DNA of 64,000 nt, taken from contig NW_019773526.1 in the NCBI RefSeq assembly GCF_001039355.2, forward strand, positions 520,366-584,365. Reading direction: 5' to 3'. The notes under the pieces were generated by a model, which was given only the letters and a program-made list of their open reading frames with translations, was not told the DNA's origin and made no database searches. Source of the DNA: Lingula anatina (Eukaryota; Brachiopoda; Lingulata; Lingulida; Lingulidae). Both the position numbers and the translations under genes were made by a program. Positions 14,801 through 28,200 of the stretch are shown one piece after another (position 1 is the stretch's first letter; each line of letters begins with the position of its first letter).

Positions 14801-15750
14801 AATAAATATAAACGTCAACAGTAATGACACAAACACACAGTGATCATAATAAATACAAACACAAACAATGACAGCATTAACATGCACAGTAATTTATAAT
14901 GATTACAAACAAATAGGACAAACAGACTTACACAGTGCCCAGTGTCGTATGCAGACACAAACAGTAAAAATATAAACATACACAGAGATCAAAATAAAAT
15001 ATTTACTTGTACATTAACAATTGTAACATGCACCTTAATGACAATGAACACAATGAAAGAAAGTGAAAACATAGACGTACACATTCATCACAATATATAC
15101 AAACACATTCAGTAACAATATAGAATGGACACAGCAAACACAATATAAAGAGACACAAAGACATACATTGACAACACCATCATTCAGCGCAAGAGTCATG
15201 ATTACAAACAAATAGAGTGACAAAACTGATACATATCGCACAATAAAAACAAACACAAACAGTGACAACACCAACATGCACAGTAATCAATTTTATTATG
15301 TGCATGCACAAACAGTAACAACACAAACATACACAAATATAAATAATAAATTTAACATGTGCAGTGATAACAGGAAAAAGAGTGAAAACATAGCCATACC
15401 CAGTCATCACAATATATAAAAACACATTCAGTAACAATACAGAATAGACACAACACAAACATGCACAGTGATGGAAATAGATACAAACACACACAGTCAC
15501 AATACAGACATACACAATGATGAGAATAAATTATGACATGTACGTTGACAGCACAACCATGCACAGTAACTAGAATGAATACAAATAATTGGTTGATTAC
15601 ACAGTCATACACAGTGATCACAATATGTACAAACACATACAATGACAATACAGAATGGAAACAGCAATCAGAGTACAAACAGACACAAACTATGCTTACA
15701 GCAACAACACCAACATGCACAGTTACAGTAATGATTACAAACAGCATACC
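11811..15750 (-). repeat. higher-order satellite array, reversed orientation, block 2
   Basis: The monomer order of 5341-10570 continues with the same landmarks (CATAGACATACATTGAC near 11938, 13450 and 14710). The 3' part from about 15280 is more diverged. A single N sits at about 14322. No gene seen. Confidence 0.85.
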
Positions 15751-15869
15751 AAGACATGCACTGTAATGAAAGGGATCATTTCCATACCCTTAAATACCAA
15801 CTGTGGATCGATCTATCTCACAAGGGATTCTAACTAAATTGTAAATAACTTAGGCCACATCTACTGAAG

Positions 15870-16015
15870 CTGCTTGGGGGTATCTCATTATTGTTTAGTA
15901 GCTTCAGTTGGCATGCCAGACATCTAAGATGCTTAAGCTGAAAGCAAGATAGGGAGAAACCCCTCGGGGATGGATCGATCCTGTTAGATCAATCTAGGTA
16001 TGGGAACCCAGTCAA
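15870..16015 (+). mobile_element. dispersed MITE-like repeat, GATCGATCTAGG family, copy 1
   Basis: Matches 34590-34752 and more loosely 24130-24362: GGCATGCCAGA, then a TTAGCTGA/TTAAGCTGA motif, GAGAAACCCCT, and AGATCAATCTAGGTATGGGA. The nested GATCGATC and TAGATC motifs are partly self-complementary. It has no coding capacity. Confidence 0.6.
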
Positions 16016-16019
16016 GAAG

Positions 16020-16200
16020 AATACAAAGAGTCACAGTGATCAGAATATATATGCAAACACACTCTGTATGTGTTTGTTTATATTCTTATTACTGTGTACA
16101 CCCATGTTACCACTTTATATGTCTTAATATATTTTACTTACTCTGTGTTTATATTTAGAACACAGAATTATATACTTGTCTTTATGAATGTGACGTAAAG
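16020..16200 (+). repeat. satellite edge with orientation flip
   Basis: A reversed monomer (AGTGATCAGAATATATATGC) is followed at once by forward-orientation monomers (CTCTGTATGTGTTTGTTTAT), a small head-to-head junction that closes the field. Confidence 0.65.
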
Positions 16201-16211
16201 CTGGATGGTAA

Positions 16212-16571
16212 ATGAATAAATGTGTTGGTTTGTGTACTGCATTGTACCACACATGGCACTTCAAGGCACTTGCTCTGATGCCATTGCTCTTAGTTCTTCA
16301 GATTTGTAGATATGAGACCGATGAAGCACTTGTGTTAGGTTTACTGCTTTACTATAAATCAACCATTACATATCCAGGTGGTCATGAGAATTTGGAAAAA
16401 CAAGCTAGAGCCTTGACCAATTTAACCAGACGAAAAAAAATGTTATTTAATGTTTTTAAGGGAAATCTCAAAACATATTACTTTTCCATAATGTCTCAGC
16501 AGTTGTATTTCTCTTGGCTCTCAGTTAATGCAACTGCTCATAATGCAGTGACAATTGCTACGAGTAATTAA
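16212..16571 (+). CDS. unrecognised 119-codon open frame, probably not a gene
   Basis: An open frame beginning MNKCVGLCTALYH outside the satellite, with mixed composition. A hydrophobic stretch near residues 19-31 (ALALMPLLLVLQI) could be membrane-associated. No family recognised, and no obvious splice sites or promoter. It could be part of a decayed mobile-element protein or chance. Confidence 0.15.
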   Translation: MNKCVGLCTALYHTWHFKALALMPLLLVLQICRYETDEALVLGLLLYYKSTITYPGGHENLEKQARALTNLTRRKKMLFNVFKGNLKTYYFSIMSQQLYFSWLSVNATAHNAVTIATSN

Positions 16572-19219
16572 ATGCCAGCTAAAGAATTTAATAGGCAAGC
16601 ATATGACTTTGACTAGTTTTTAATCCCTCAGGTGAGAAAAGTGAGGGCACTCGGTTGTTGTTGAGAGTTTGGGAATGCATATTACAATGACAGCTTAATC
16701 TTAGTGTGTATAATTAAAAATGGATGGTCCTTTAAAATCAAATTGCAGCCCATTTTTTATATAGAAATGATCTTTTCCAAAATCACGATGACTGACTTGT
16801 TTGAATCATGTCTCTCATTCATTCTCTCTTTGTTATCTCAAAAAAATTTAAGCAGACATTTGCAAGATCTCCTCCTCTTCTGTCTTTTCTAACTCCATTA
16901 AAATTTATATGAATCATGATGACCTTTTTTTAACAATATTTAATTCCTTGAAAATTTTCTCCTGTCCCCCTTAAACAAAGTGGCCTGAGCAGTGCTTCTC
17001 CAGCCTCAGGGAGAGAGGGGAACAGTGGGACCTCTAAGTCAAGATCACTTTTTTTTCAGGTTTGCAAAATAGTCTAAAAGTCAATAATTTCATTATGTAA
17101 TTTAAAACCTAAATGTCAATGTCTTCCAAGACAAAATCAAAGTTGCAACAGTGCTATCATCCACAACACTGCTGTCCCATTTGTTTTCTTTACTTTGACC
17201 ATTCAAACCATTACCTCAGATTCCCAAGTATCAGATTGTATTCCATGTGACTTGTAAAGAATTTTCAATTGGTTATACACGGTATTTTGGAAAATCAATT
17301 GCAAATGCATAATCAAAATTCACAATCAAAAATCAGCAAAATCACAATAATATTAAATTTCTTTTATTCTCAAGCTTCACAATTTTTTTTCGTAATCGCC
17401 AATAGTTTCATAAAAGTTATCATGTGTAGGTGTGCAACACAAACGTACTCCCCTCGTTTTCTAAATTATATTTGTTACATTTTAACAGTGAATGAACAAC
17501 AGAAGCTGCATATGTAAGCCTTTCAAAATTTTTATTCTTTTATTCAGTACGCATATTTTGTTTGTTGTCAAGTTTCTAAATATACTGAGCTTTGTCAATG
17601 TGATCAATGCAACAGCTATTTTACTCTTTTCACCAAAAATACAGACAAAACTGGCATTATTATTATTACTACCATAACATTACACTGGCTTTCCATAGCT
17701 TTCAGTGAGAAGTTTTTGGTTGGTATTTTTTAATGTCACATTACAGGAATATATATAAATATCATTAAATAGTCTGGTAACAATCTTTTGTTCACAATTT
17801 TATGGCAATAGCTATACATAACATTAAGTTGCACATGCTGTAAAGGAGATACACCTCCCTCCTGAGTTTAACCAGCGTAGCACCATTCATATTGTGCTTT
17901 ACACTAAAAAATTGCCAAAGATAAAGCTGTATATATGTGCTTTAAGAGATGGAAAGGAAATAAGACACAGATATAATGCACTCAGCCTCCATTTAGCTGA
18001 CTTTACATAGTTGTCAATTTCTCAAAACATACTGGTACAGCTGTGTGGCTAAGACATAATCGATGTAAAAAAGCCCATAAAAATGTCATAATTCAAGTCC
18101 ATGAACAAAATATGAATCTCCACATTTTACTTTCTACATACACATATCAGTTATACCTGTTGCCTCTATTTTTATTTCAGAGATATTCAACAACTTTTAC
18201 TGGAAATATATTATCTGACTTTTTCACTTTAATGATATTACAACACAAAGCTCTGGAACTTAGAATTAAAGACAAATGGCACCAAATACCACTTCTCTAG
18301 AACTTATTGCTGTTACTGTAACATTTCAATTTTTTCCTCAAAACATACAAGAAACAAGGTTTCATGGTTAATAGTGATAATAATAACACAATTGCCACAA
18401 AAAATAAGTGGTTGGTTCTCCTCCCCTGTAGTAAGAACACACCTACAGACAGCCAGGCCAGGGTGCCACACATCCAATGGATCTCTAGCTTAGACAGTTG
18501 GGGTACAACAAAAATTAAGTTAAAAAATAATTATTTTCCTAAACATGATAACATTATGCATAACAAAGCTGATCAAAAGAGACTTATCCTGAAAGACTGA
18601 ATGAAGGAGTGTAGATATATTTTTTTCACATTTAACTTACACTGTCAGCACTGAAATAACAATGATTCTAAGAGCAATGTAATAGCTTAAGGGAGACAGA
18701 GACTAAGCTCTAATATCACTGTCACCATTAGTCTACTTTAAACTTATATAAATATCCTATGAACCTAATATATATATATATATAATGCACCCCCCAATGT
18801 AACAGCTGCCTATCTAGCCAATATTTTGAAAAAGAAACAAAATTGCCTTGGACCTCATATTACTGCCTATGTCACAACCCAGCCACCACTAACAATACCA
18901 CAAATTACAAACTTCATCTTTGAATTCAAACTGATTGATAAATTGCATAAAAACAGTAATTATAACATCTAATCTGCAATGTGTGTTTTTTTGTTTTAAG
19001 AATTTAAATTTTGTTATTTGTGTATGTTTGAAAACTGCATATCTATTGCATATTCATATTAATATATAGTTAATCTATGTTTCCACCAACTAAGAAATAA
19101 CATATCTTCAAAATATCTTCAAAATTCATATTGGAGAGCATTTTTGTTGAGAAGGAATAAATGGAATGCAGACAACACCTCCCTCAATTGCAGCAGCTGA
19201 ACTAGTAATAGACTAGTAT
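16572..19219. other. gene-free stretch; likely 3' UTR and downstream flank of UGGT
   Basis: AT-rich sequence with no recognised coding region. The UGGT stop codon is at 19220-19222 on the minus strand, so the part next to it should be its 3' UTR. A minus-strand AATAAA lies at 18171-18176 and others lie near 17363 and 17535; the real cleavage site cannot be chosen from sequence. Confidence 0.5.
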
Positions 19220-19251
19220 CATAGCTCATCTCTTGGTTGTGTACTGGTTTC
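19220..19251 (-). CDS. UGGT1: UGGT exon 37, terminal micro-exon with ER-retention signal
   Basis: A 32-base coding end preceded by a pyrimidine-rich acceptor (TTGTTGTCTTTCCAG). One base from exon 36 plus AA gives Glu, then TSTQPRDEL and TGA. RDEL is a KDEL-type ER-retrieval signal, as expected for this lumenal enzyme. Phase, splice strength and the meaningful C-terminus agree, though no transcript confirms it. Confidence 0.85.
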
Positions 19252-22200
19252 TGGAAAGACAACAAAAAGCTAAGCAACTTGTAGTAAACTTACTGAATAT
19301 TAACTATACCACTTGGAATGACACAATTACATAATACTTATGGCTTTATTTTGCAATTTTTATATGCATTTTGTGGACAATTGATAAAATTAATTGGGAC
19401 AAAATATGTATAAAGTATAGCCGTTCCATGTTTCCTTTATTTGAGATAAAAGTCAACCAGGTTTGAAAATGTTATTAAAATGTCCTCAATAAAAAATAAT
19501 TTTATTTTAAGCTGATAGCATGTCTGGAGGTTTTAGGATATTAGTGGAGTATTGACAGGACAATAAAATATAATAACAAATGATTGGAATTATGTCTGTT
19601 TTATAATGAATGAATACGGTAGTGTGCCAACAGTTCCAATGAGATGACTTTAAAAAAAAACAAGGCAGCAAAGCTGTCAAATGTACAGACAAAAAGCAGA
19701 CAATAACAATGCACAAAACAGGCTACTGTCAATTCTGATGCAAAAGTNCAAAACAAAAACAAAAACAAAAAAAACATCACTTTGATCAAATAAATTGAAA
19801 TACAGCCATAAAAATTTTGATAAAATATGGATTGTTCAGGCCATCCAGCTCACTGAAAATATTGCACTTTACCTGAAGTGCTGCTCACTTACACTTATCT
19901 AGTTTAACAGACTTGAAAGCTATAGTTTTTACTAATACACTACACTGTTTTTCATCAATGAATGACAGTAAAAAGCCTCTGTACATTTCAACTAATTTTT
20001 ACACATAACTACTTTTTGAGGTGCATAAGCTGCTTTATTGAGGGATTCAAGCAAGACGTCAGAATTCAAAATCTCACTGACCTTGTGCTTCAATGTGGCC
20101 AGCACTTAGTGAACCTAGTGTGGGTTTATTGCTGGTAAAGTTTTCAAATATCCTCCTTGCTTCATTGTCATATTCCTCCCACTCAGCTACTATTCTCTTA
20201 GCTGCATTCAGCTTAGGTTCTTTGGTCTGTGGGTTATTACACTGGAGAAAACAATAGGTGAAATATAGCCCCCAGTCAAACCACTCTTAATCCACAATGC
20301 CAGTCTTGATAGCTTTCATAAAACAAGTTGCATTTCTTACAAAATAAAATAAAAATGAAATAGTGACTTCATTTTTAGCATCAGGTTTCAGAAGTTAAAT
20401 ATGCTCCAGAGCTCTGCATTAAATTGAAACATTCAAGTAGTCTCAACCTCATAAACAAACTAATCAGAAGTTAACTACAGCCTTTAAAATGAGATTTTGT
20501 AACTATTAAGTAAATAAACTGCCACTTGTAGGAACAACAATGCAGTTTTACTAAAACAAACACTGAACTCTTTAACTAAAATTTTGTAAAACTATTGTGC
20601 ACCATTTTATAAAATATATTCTGTAACTCATTAGTTATTAATAATTCTTTAAGCTTACCAAATCAATAGTTTTGGCTTTTGACTTCTCGTCATCACTGCA
20701 CCAAGTCTCACACCACAGCCACTCCTGAGGCAGCGACTTGATGTTCACCTGATGGATCATGTTGTTGGGAAGATCCTGAAGGAAAGAGAGGCTTTTGAAC
20801 GACAATCCCTCATGTGAGTTGAGGTATCTTTACTTTAATGTGCTAGATATAATGTTGTAGCATTTAATGGAATCTTTATAGTAGATATATTTTGAGAAAT
20901 TAAAAAAAAAAGTTTAAGGGGGTTAACTCCCAAGATGGAAGTACATTGAATATAATTCTGGCTTTCTTTATCCTCAATGTACCCTTAAATATTTCCTCAG
21001 TACTGAGCTTACTTATGCACTGATTTGGTGATCATCTTGAAGCAAGTTAAAACCTTTGCATCTCTGCTGTATTTCAGGGGAACATTTGGGACGAAAGAAT
21101 ACCAAGATATGTAGTTATTTGATGCACAAATTATTTTAAGTGTTCTGTGTGTAAAAGAGACAAAATACCAGAATTATCAATGTACCTCGTTCTTTGGAGT
21201 TCAACCCTCTTGTGTTAGGTACTGAAGTTTTAATTGTTCATATATTCTGCTAACTACATATCCAGTGGTGCCTAAGGAGACTCATGTCACTGTGGGGTTC
21301 CACTCACAGCCCTCAGTGACATACAGTAGGTATCTACAAATCACCATGAAATTCCACTCACAGCCATCAGTGACATACAGTAGGTATCTACAAATCACCA
21401 TGAAATTCCACTCACAGCCATCAGTGACATACAGTAGGTATCTACAAATCACCATGAAATTCCACTCACAGCCATCAGTGGACAGTGGTGCCTAAACATT
21501 CCAAAATCTATACATACTTAGTTGTTTTTTTAAAATTATATAAAAAACTCTGTATCCCTTACTTGATCTAAGTTGGACAAGCTGTTGGGGTCCTGACTAA
21601 GGCCTTGGTACTGCCCTCTGAGACGATCACCAGCTGCTATCTTTCTAAAACGCTTCAGGTCCACCACATATAAGGCACTAAGAATAAAATACTACGTATA
21701 TATATCAACACCTATAACAGTTAGCAATGTAGACACAGCTTATCAATAACAAATCATGTAGTTTTACTTTTTTTCACATTGGATGATAACTTTACTGCAA
21801 GGATGACACAGAGACACATTGGCAATGAACAAGAACATTTATAGAGACAAAGAGGATTAGAGGAAAAATATATAAAAGATAAAACAATCAAATATTTTCA
21901 AAAATATCAGCAATTGCTTGGATTTGCAGTTTGCTCATTTAAACAGATGCATTTACACCACTGGGATAATGATGAAACTTCTAGAAATTTTCAGGTTTTT
22001 CTCTATCTAAACATGAAATGGGCTTTTGCTAATGTGTAAGAACAATATAGATATAAAAAGTCTCTAACCTATTTTTACAACTTTTTAAGTTTCTAACACA
22101 ACAGCCCCTTTAACTGGTAATTTATTCACCATCTTGCGTTTTGTATATTTTAAGCTAAAATAAAATCTTTATCTTATCTCTTATCTACATGTAGAGTACC

Positions 22201-25200
22201 AAAAAGGTCATAACAAATTTAAAGCAATCAAATTATGCACATTTCTACCATCACTTGCACTTAATAAAATATATTAATACTTCATAAAATTGTTTGGGGA
22301 TAAAAAATCCACTGTTAGATATTATTATGACTGACAGACATGTAAAAGATATCCCCAAAACTGTGATGATGACAAAAAACACTTCAACATTGCCCATAAA
22401 GCTGTGAAAGTAGGGGAATACTACAGGTCCACTATGTCCTGACAGCTTACCTAATGTGGTACTTCCTGCCAGCAAGATGACTTGCCCAGTAACCAGACTT
22501 CCAGAACCTGACAGATACAAAAAGAGTTGGAATTAGTACAGTTATTCTGTTAAAGGGATAATAACTCTTTGTATGAGATCTATATTTCACAATAAAAACA
22601 TTGTGAACAACTCATAGAAATATAATATATTCTGTTTTACCACAAAAACGGCAGTCATAGCTATTACTCTAGTATCTGAGCTTGTCTTTAGACCCTGTGA
22701 CCTCCATTGATGGCTATACTCTGTTATAATCTCTTAAGAGATTATAAAAAAATACAAACTTTTTAGAAAAAAAACAGGGACTAACTTTCAATGTAAAAAT
22801 GGATTCATTAACCATTGGTAAGTATGGGAAAATTGTTGTTTACTCCAGGAAAATTCATTTTTTTGCCAAAACAAACAGTTATTATTCCTTTAAAGGACAC
22901 TTAGATCTGTTTTCTGTGTCATTCCAAAGAACATAATAACCAGAAAGCAATGCTGCCAAACATACAGACACTGGATGACATGGACAGACCCAATTATCAA
23001 ATTATATACTAACACATACACTGTTTACAAATGATACCTGGTTAGCACTCAGTATTTAGAGGATGAAGCTAGTACTGATGGTTTTTGTGTATATTTCAGG
23101 CACCATATGTCATATATTCCATCTTTTTCCTGCTATCCCAGGTTTATTTACCTGAACCCATCCATCTCTTTTCTGCTATCACAGAATGGAGTGTAGCCAT
23201 AAGGAGCACCACCGAGGTCAAGGTCATATAACTCCTGAATATCTGCACGGACCACCTGATGCAGAAAACGGGCAATAGTAAAAAATTACACATTACCAGA
23301 ACCCTGTGGCACAAAACAATGTAATGAGATAATACTTCAAACATTATGAAACTATTTTTCACAAATATTTTTCTTAAAGCTTTAAGTCTAATGTATGGAG
23401 GTACATGAAGAAATAAATGGCTGGAACTGGATTAAAAAAAGATCTGGTAAAACTGACATTAAGCATTTGGAGGGAAAATATCCAAAATCCAGATTTACTG
23501 TTTCAGATATTTGTTTTTATAAATAATTGCTATTTTTTATAAAGGGGATTCAAGTTAGATTTTGTACCTTGTACAAATATTAAGACAGGATCTCAATAAA
23601 AAATATCAAGTTTTTGTAAAGCAATTTGTGGCAACTGGAATCATAAAATGAGAACAAAATGATTTTCTTACCTGATCAGCATCAACAAATATAATTTTTT
23701 CCACGTCAAGTGGGAATAACACATCTAGGAAAAGAATTTTATACCTGAAAAAATAAATAATCAGCACTTATAGTAAGATAATACCAGAGCATATGTTGTT
23801 TCTCTTACATTAACACTTTTATAATAAATGTTTCATCATTTAAAAAACTAACACTTATCTATAATGGGAAATGCTGCATTCAACTTATGTCACTGGGGAT
23901 GCTTTTTTTTGCTTATATTAACGCCATCTCTTTGGGGATGAATTTTGCCTCATAATCCCCGCCTCTCCAGCGTCAGTTTTTCTTTGATAGCGTAATTGTG
24001 AAAGTTCACAGAGATGTGTTCTGATAATGATAACTGTGACAGTGGCAGATGACTGTTTTATGTCCAAACACGGCATCTATCCACAGAAAGTGATTAACTA
24101 TTTTTTTATGATCCTCTGTCAACAAGGACTTAGGGTGCATTCCCAGAGATTTAGATCGATCCAGAGATTTAGATTTAGATTGACCTACCTCCCTGGGGGT
24201 TCACGCTAAATTGCAGTCAGCCAAGCGTGCACCATAGTTAATTACCCCCTTACAGCTTTTAGTAGGCAGGACAGACACTTAAGCCGGCTAAGCTGATAGT
24301 AATCTAGTGAGACTCCCCACAGGGATAGATCGATCTAAAATCTATGGGAATGGAGTCTTAGCCCTATCTGATACTGTATCAACAAGAACTTATCCCATCT
24401 GATCCAATGTTAATATGGACTTAACCCCATCTAATTCTCTATTAATATGGACTTACCCCCATCTGATTCTCTGTTGATATGAACTTACCCCCATCTGATC
24501 CTTTGTTAAAATGGACTTACCCCCATCTGATCATCTGTTAATATGGACTTACCCCCATATGATCCTTTGTTTCTCTGTCTGCTGGTGCAGCCACCTAGGC
24601 CATTTGTACTGAACTAGTTCATATTCAAAACCATATTCTCTAGCATAATATGGGATAAATTCCTAGAAAATTGAACAAAAAAAATAAATAAATAAATAAA
24701 TAAATAATAATCAGACAATTATGCTGAATACTTTAATTAAACATGCATCTGAGAACTAATTTTCACTGACCATTAGCTATATTGATAACAGGAAACAAAG
24801 TGAAATTACATCTTTTGTTAAGCACTTCCTACACCAACACGTTACTTCACATACAATATCAACTATCAATCAATTACATTTTTAATAATCAAAGTTCAAC
24901 CACTCTACCCATCACATTCTACACTTCTTCTTACCTTAAATGTTGGGGACAAATAGTTCTTGAGGAACCAAAACTTAATTTTTGATTTGGTATTTTTCAC
25001 TACACTCAGCATCATAATTCTAAAAAAAAAGGTACAAAAAAATAAATAAATAAATAAATAAAAATAAAAAATAAATTCAAACATATTTGCCACATAAACT
25101 TTATCAAATATTCTAAATTTATAAAAATCAGGTATCAATCACTAATGTTATAAATTACATGTCTTGCCAAATACAGAACATTATTATAGTATGTTGTCAG

Positions 25201-28200
25201 TAATGGAGACTATGTCCTGTGTGACAGTTTATGTTGTGTTAGGGTGACAGCATTTCTACCTGAGGAATCTCTCATAAAGGTGTCCTGATGCCACTGAAAA
25301 TATATTCACTTTCGTCTCTCGATTCCCCTCTTCACTCGGGCCTGAGAGGGAACTGGAAAACAAAGAGGAAATATGAGAGGCAATTCTGTGGAAGTGCAAA
25401 GTATGTCAAAAGAATATGACAGATATTTTTCCTGTGTTCAGAAAGTCGTGCCATAGGAGGCCCTTCTGTAAAAAACAGTAAGACAACAGGAAATTTCAAG
25501 ATAAATGTCCCATCCAAAATAAAACACAAACATACTTTGCAAACAATAAAACTGTAACTGCAACTGCTCTCACAATCACCCAAATGAAGGACAATTAACA
25601 AAAACAGCTTAAAGCATTTTGAAAAGACAAAATATGAAAATATGTTATCAATAATGGAATTAATTATTCTTATTGAAATTAAATATTGCATAAGAAGCAG
25701 ACAAAATGGTCATACATTGTTATGTGTAAACACAGTAACACAATGTACATTTTATTAAAAAGCAAAGATGTTTTCAATAGAATTTAATACCATGTTGATT
25801 TATATATAAGAACAGATTAAAAAAAATATTTAATCATATTTAATCAAATATCTATATTAATGACACAAAAAACACACAACTACACTGTCACTGATCCATC
25901 ACCTGATTATAAAAAACCATTAAAAGCCCCTGCCTGCAAATTCTGACATTCCATCAACATTACATTATCCAGAACATAAAGCTGGTGAAAAAACACAATG
26001 TGATATCACCTTGATCAAAACAGAGAGGAACATACAGATATTCTGCTTAAAAAACTTCAAACATGCAATATCAACTTAATACATATACACATCCGGTGTA
26101 TGGAAAACTTGAAACAAACTGAAAACTGCAGTCAGATGAAGGGACAGACTAACAAATGAAGAACCTTATTCTATTACTCTCTTAACATAAAATCTAGATA
26201 AAACAAACTTAAAAGAGTTGCATATAAACATCTATCAAGACACATTTTTGTCCAACGGCCTCTGTCAGTATTAAGAGATGATTTCGGCCTCCCCTACCTG
26301 CTGTCTACGTCTTCCTCCTCCTCCTCATCACCCATCCAGCTGGGGATGAAACAACAACAATATATCAGCCTGGTACCCAGCAGTTATTCCTTTACAATCA
26401 CTTGGACACTACATTAATTAACTGTGAAAATTTTAAATCTCTGTAAATAGGCTGAACAATCCAAGTAGGACCCCTAAGCCTAGCCCTAACATTGGACATC
26501 CCATACCCCTATGCTGGCTCTAAAGGTGATTTGGTTGAGGCATGACATCATTGGAGTACATGTCCTACAACAAAACTAGACCAAATTGGACAGATTTTGA
26601 CCGATGCCTGGAATGTTATTCCAGATTGAACTCTAAAAATCTATCCCAAGGAATGCCTTGCCACTTGAGAGTGCTGGTAGCAGCCAGAGGAGGTCAGGTG
26701 TAACGACGACCATTACTGTGACTAGACGCTGACACAAGGGTCCTTTGTGGAGTGTGTAATTCTTTTACAGACAATAATTTAGAAAATATAGAGATCCAAA
26801 ATATCTCTTTTAATGGTTGTCACATGACATAGAATAGGCAATGTGTTTTTGTTTGCTTCTCTGGCAAATTCCATCAATGAACTGATGTCACAATGATATC
26901 AAAGAGATAATTAAAAGTTAATAAAACAATTTTAATCCTTATTTTCATTTATCAGTCAGTAAAATACACTGAAATACAACATACATACTTAACCTTTACA
27001 CTGGAATACTTCATCTTTACACTGGAATTCAACAAATATACTTATTCTTTACACTGGAATACAACATACACACTTCATCTTTATACTGGAATACAACATA
27101 CATTCTTCATCTTTACACTGGAATACAACATACATACTTCATCTTTACACTGGAATACAACATACACACTTAATCTTTACACTGGAATACAACATACATA
27201 CTTCATCTTTACACTGGAATACAACATACACACTTAATCTTTACACTGGAATACAACATACACACTTCATCTTTACGCTGGAATACAACATACATACTTC
27301 ATCTTTACACTGGAATACAACATACATTCTCCATCTTTACACTGGAATACAACAAACACACTTCATCTTTACACTGGAATACAACAAACACACTTCATCT
27401 TTACACTGGAATACAACATCTCTACATTTTCTGCACTTGAAAAAAAGTGTTATTTCCACAATACGGAAATATGTTTTACCTGGATAAAGAATCCCATAAC
27501 CCCCCTCTCTTGTCTTCTTCTCCTCCCAACAAATCATCTGACTCCCGTCCTGGTTTCTTGCTTACCTAAGAAAAGATCACAATGAAAGAACAATCATTTT
27601 GAATAAGCAGATCACAATGAAAGAACAATCATTTCGAATAAGATTTTAAATTTTCAGGCACTGTATATGCTCAGCTGTAAGGAAAGTAAGAGAAGGCAAC
27701 TCTATCTATCTATCTATCTATCTAGTGTGGAAAGAGAGAGAGCAAACGCACTCATACTGTGTACTACATACACACACAGTCAGACAAAAATTAAAACAAC
27801 TAAGTAGATGAATGTAGGTAAACTAGAGTTAAAAAAAAGCTAGCCCTATGAAAGCCCTTGCGTTCACATCTTCATGGCCCATTGTTGTACCAAGTGCTTA
27901 TATATAATACTTATGTTTCTCAACATGCCTGGGTTGAAATAATTTTATTCAGATGGCCCACTAACAATAAAGGGTCTTTATATCAAATTTTCTCCTAGAC
28001 AATAACCGACACAGAATAACATTAAGAATAAAACAACACATACAACATTTAAAGTGCATATGGACGCAGTTCGCGCATGAGTTTTATTTCAAACCACCTT
28101 CAATCATTTACAAACAAACCACAATATAAATAAATAATTTAATAAATTAATTAAAAACACGAGGAGACCCTCTCCTCACCAAACCTATGTATCATCTCTC

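Noticed and set aside
139-15700. Many long open frames rich in Cys, Tyr, Val and Leu within the satellite, some resembling multi-pass membrane proteins
   Set aside because: They follow the repeat on both strands, break at unit boundaries and change frame between units. They are compositional artefacts of T/G- or A/C-rich satellite DNA.
1-16200. CRISPR-like array of short repeats
   Set aside because: Eukaryotic context; no constant repeat with unique spacers, and the monomers diverge along their whole length.
21265-21495. 76-codon frame with an 18-residue repeat
   Set aside because: The unit is 54 bases, so any frame without a stop stays open. It is an intronic minisatellite.
25340-25346. 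Alternative acceptor CTCTCAG for UGGT exon 28
   Set aside because: It would put TGA in frame within the exon. The upstream TTTTCCAG keeps phase with exons 27 and 29.
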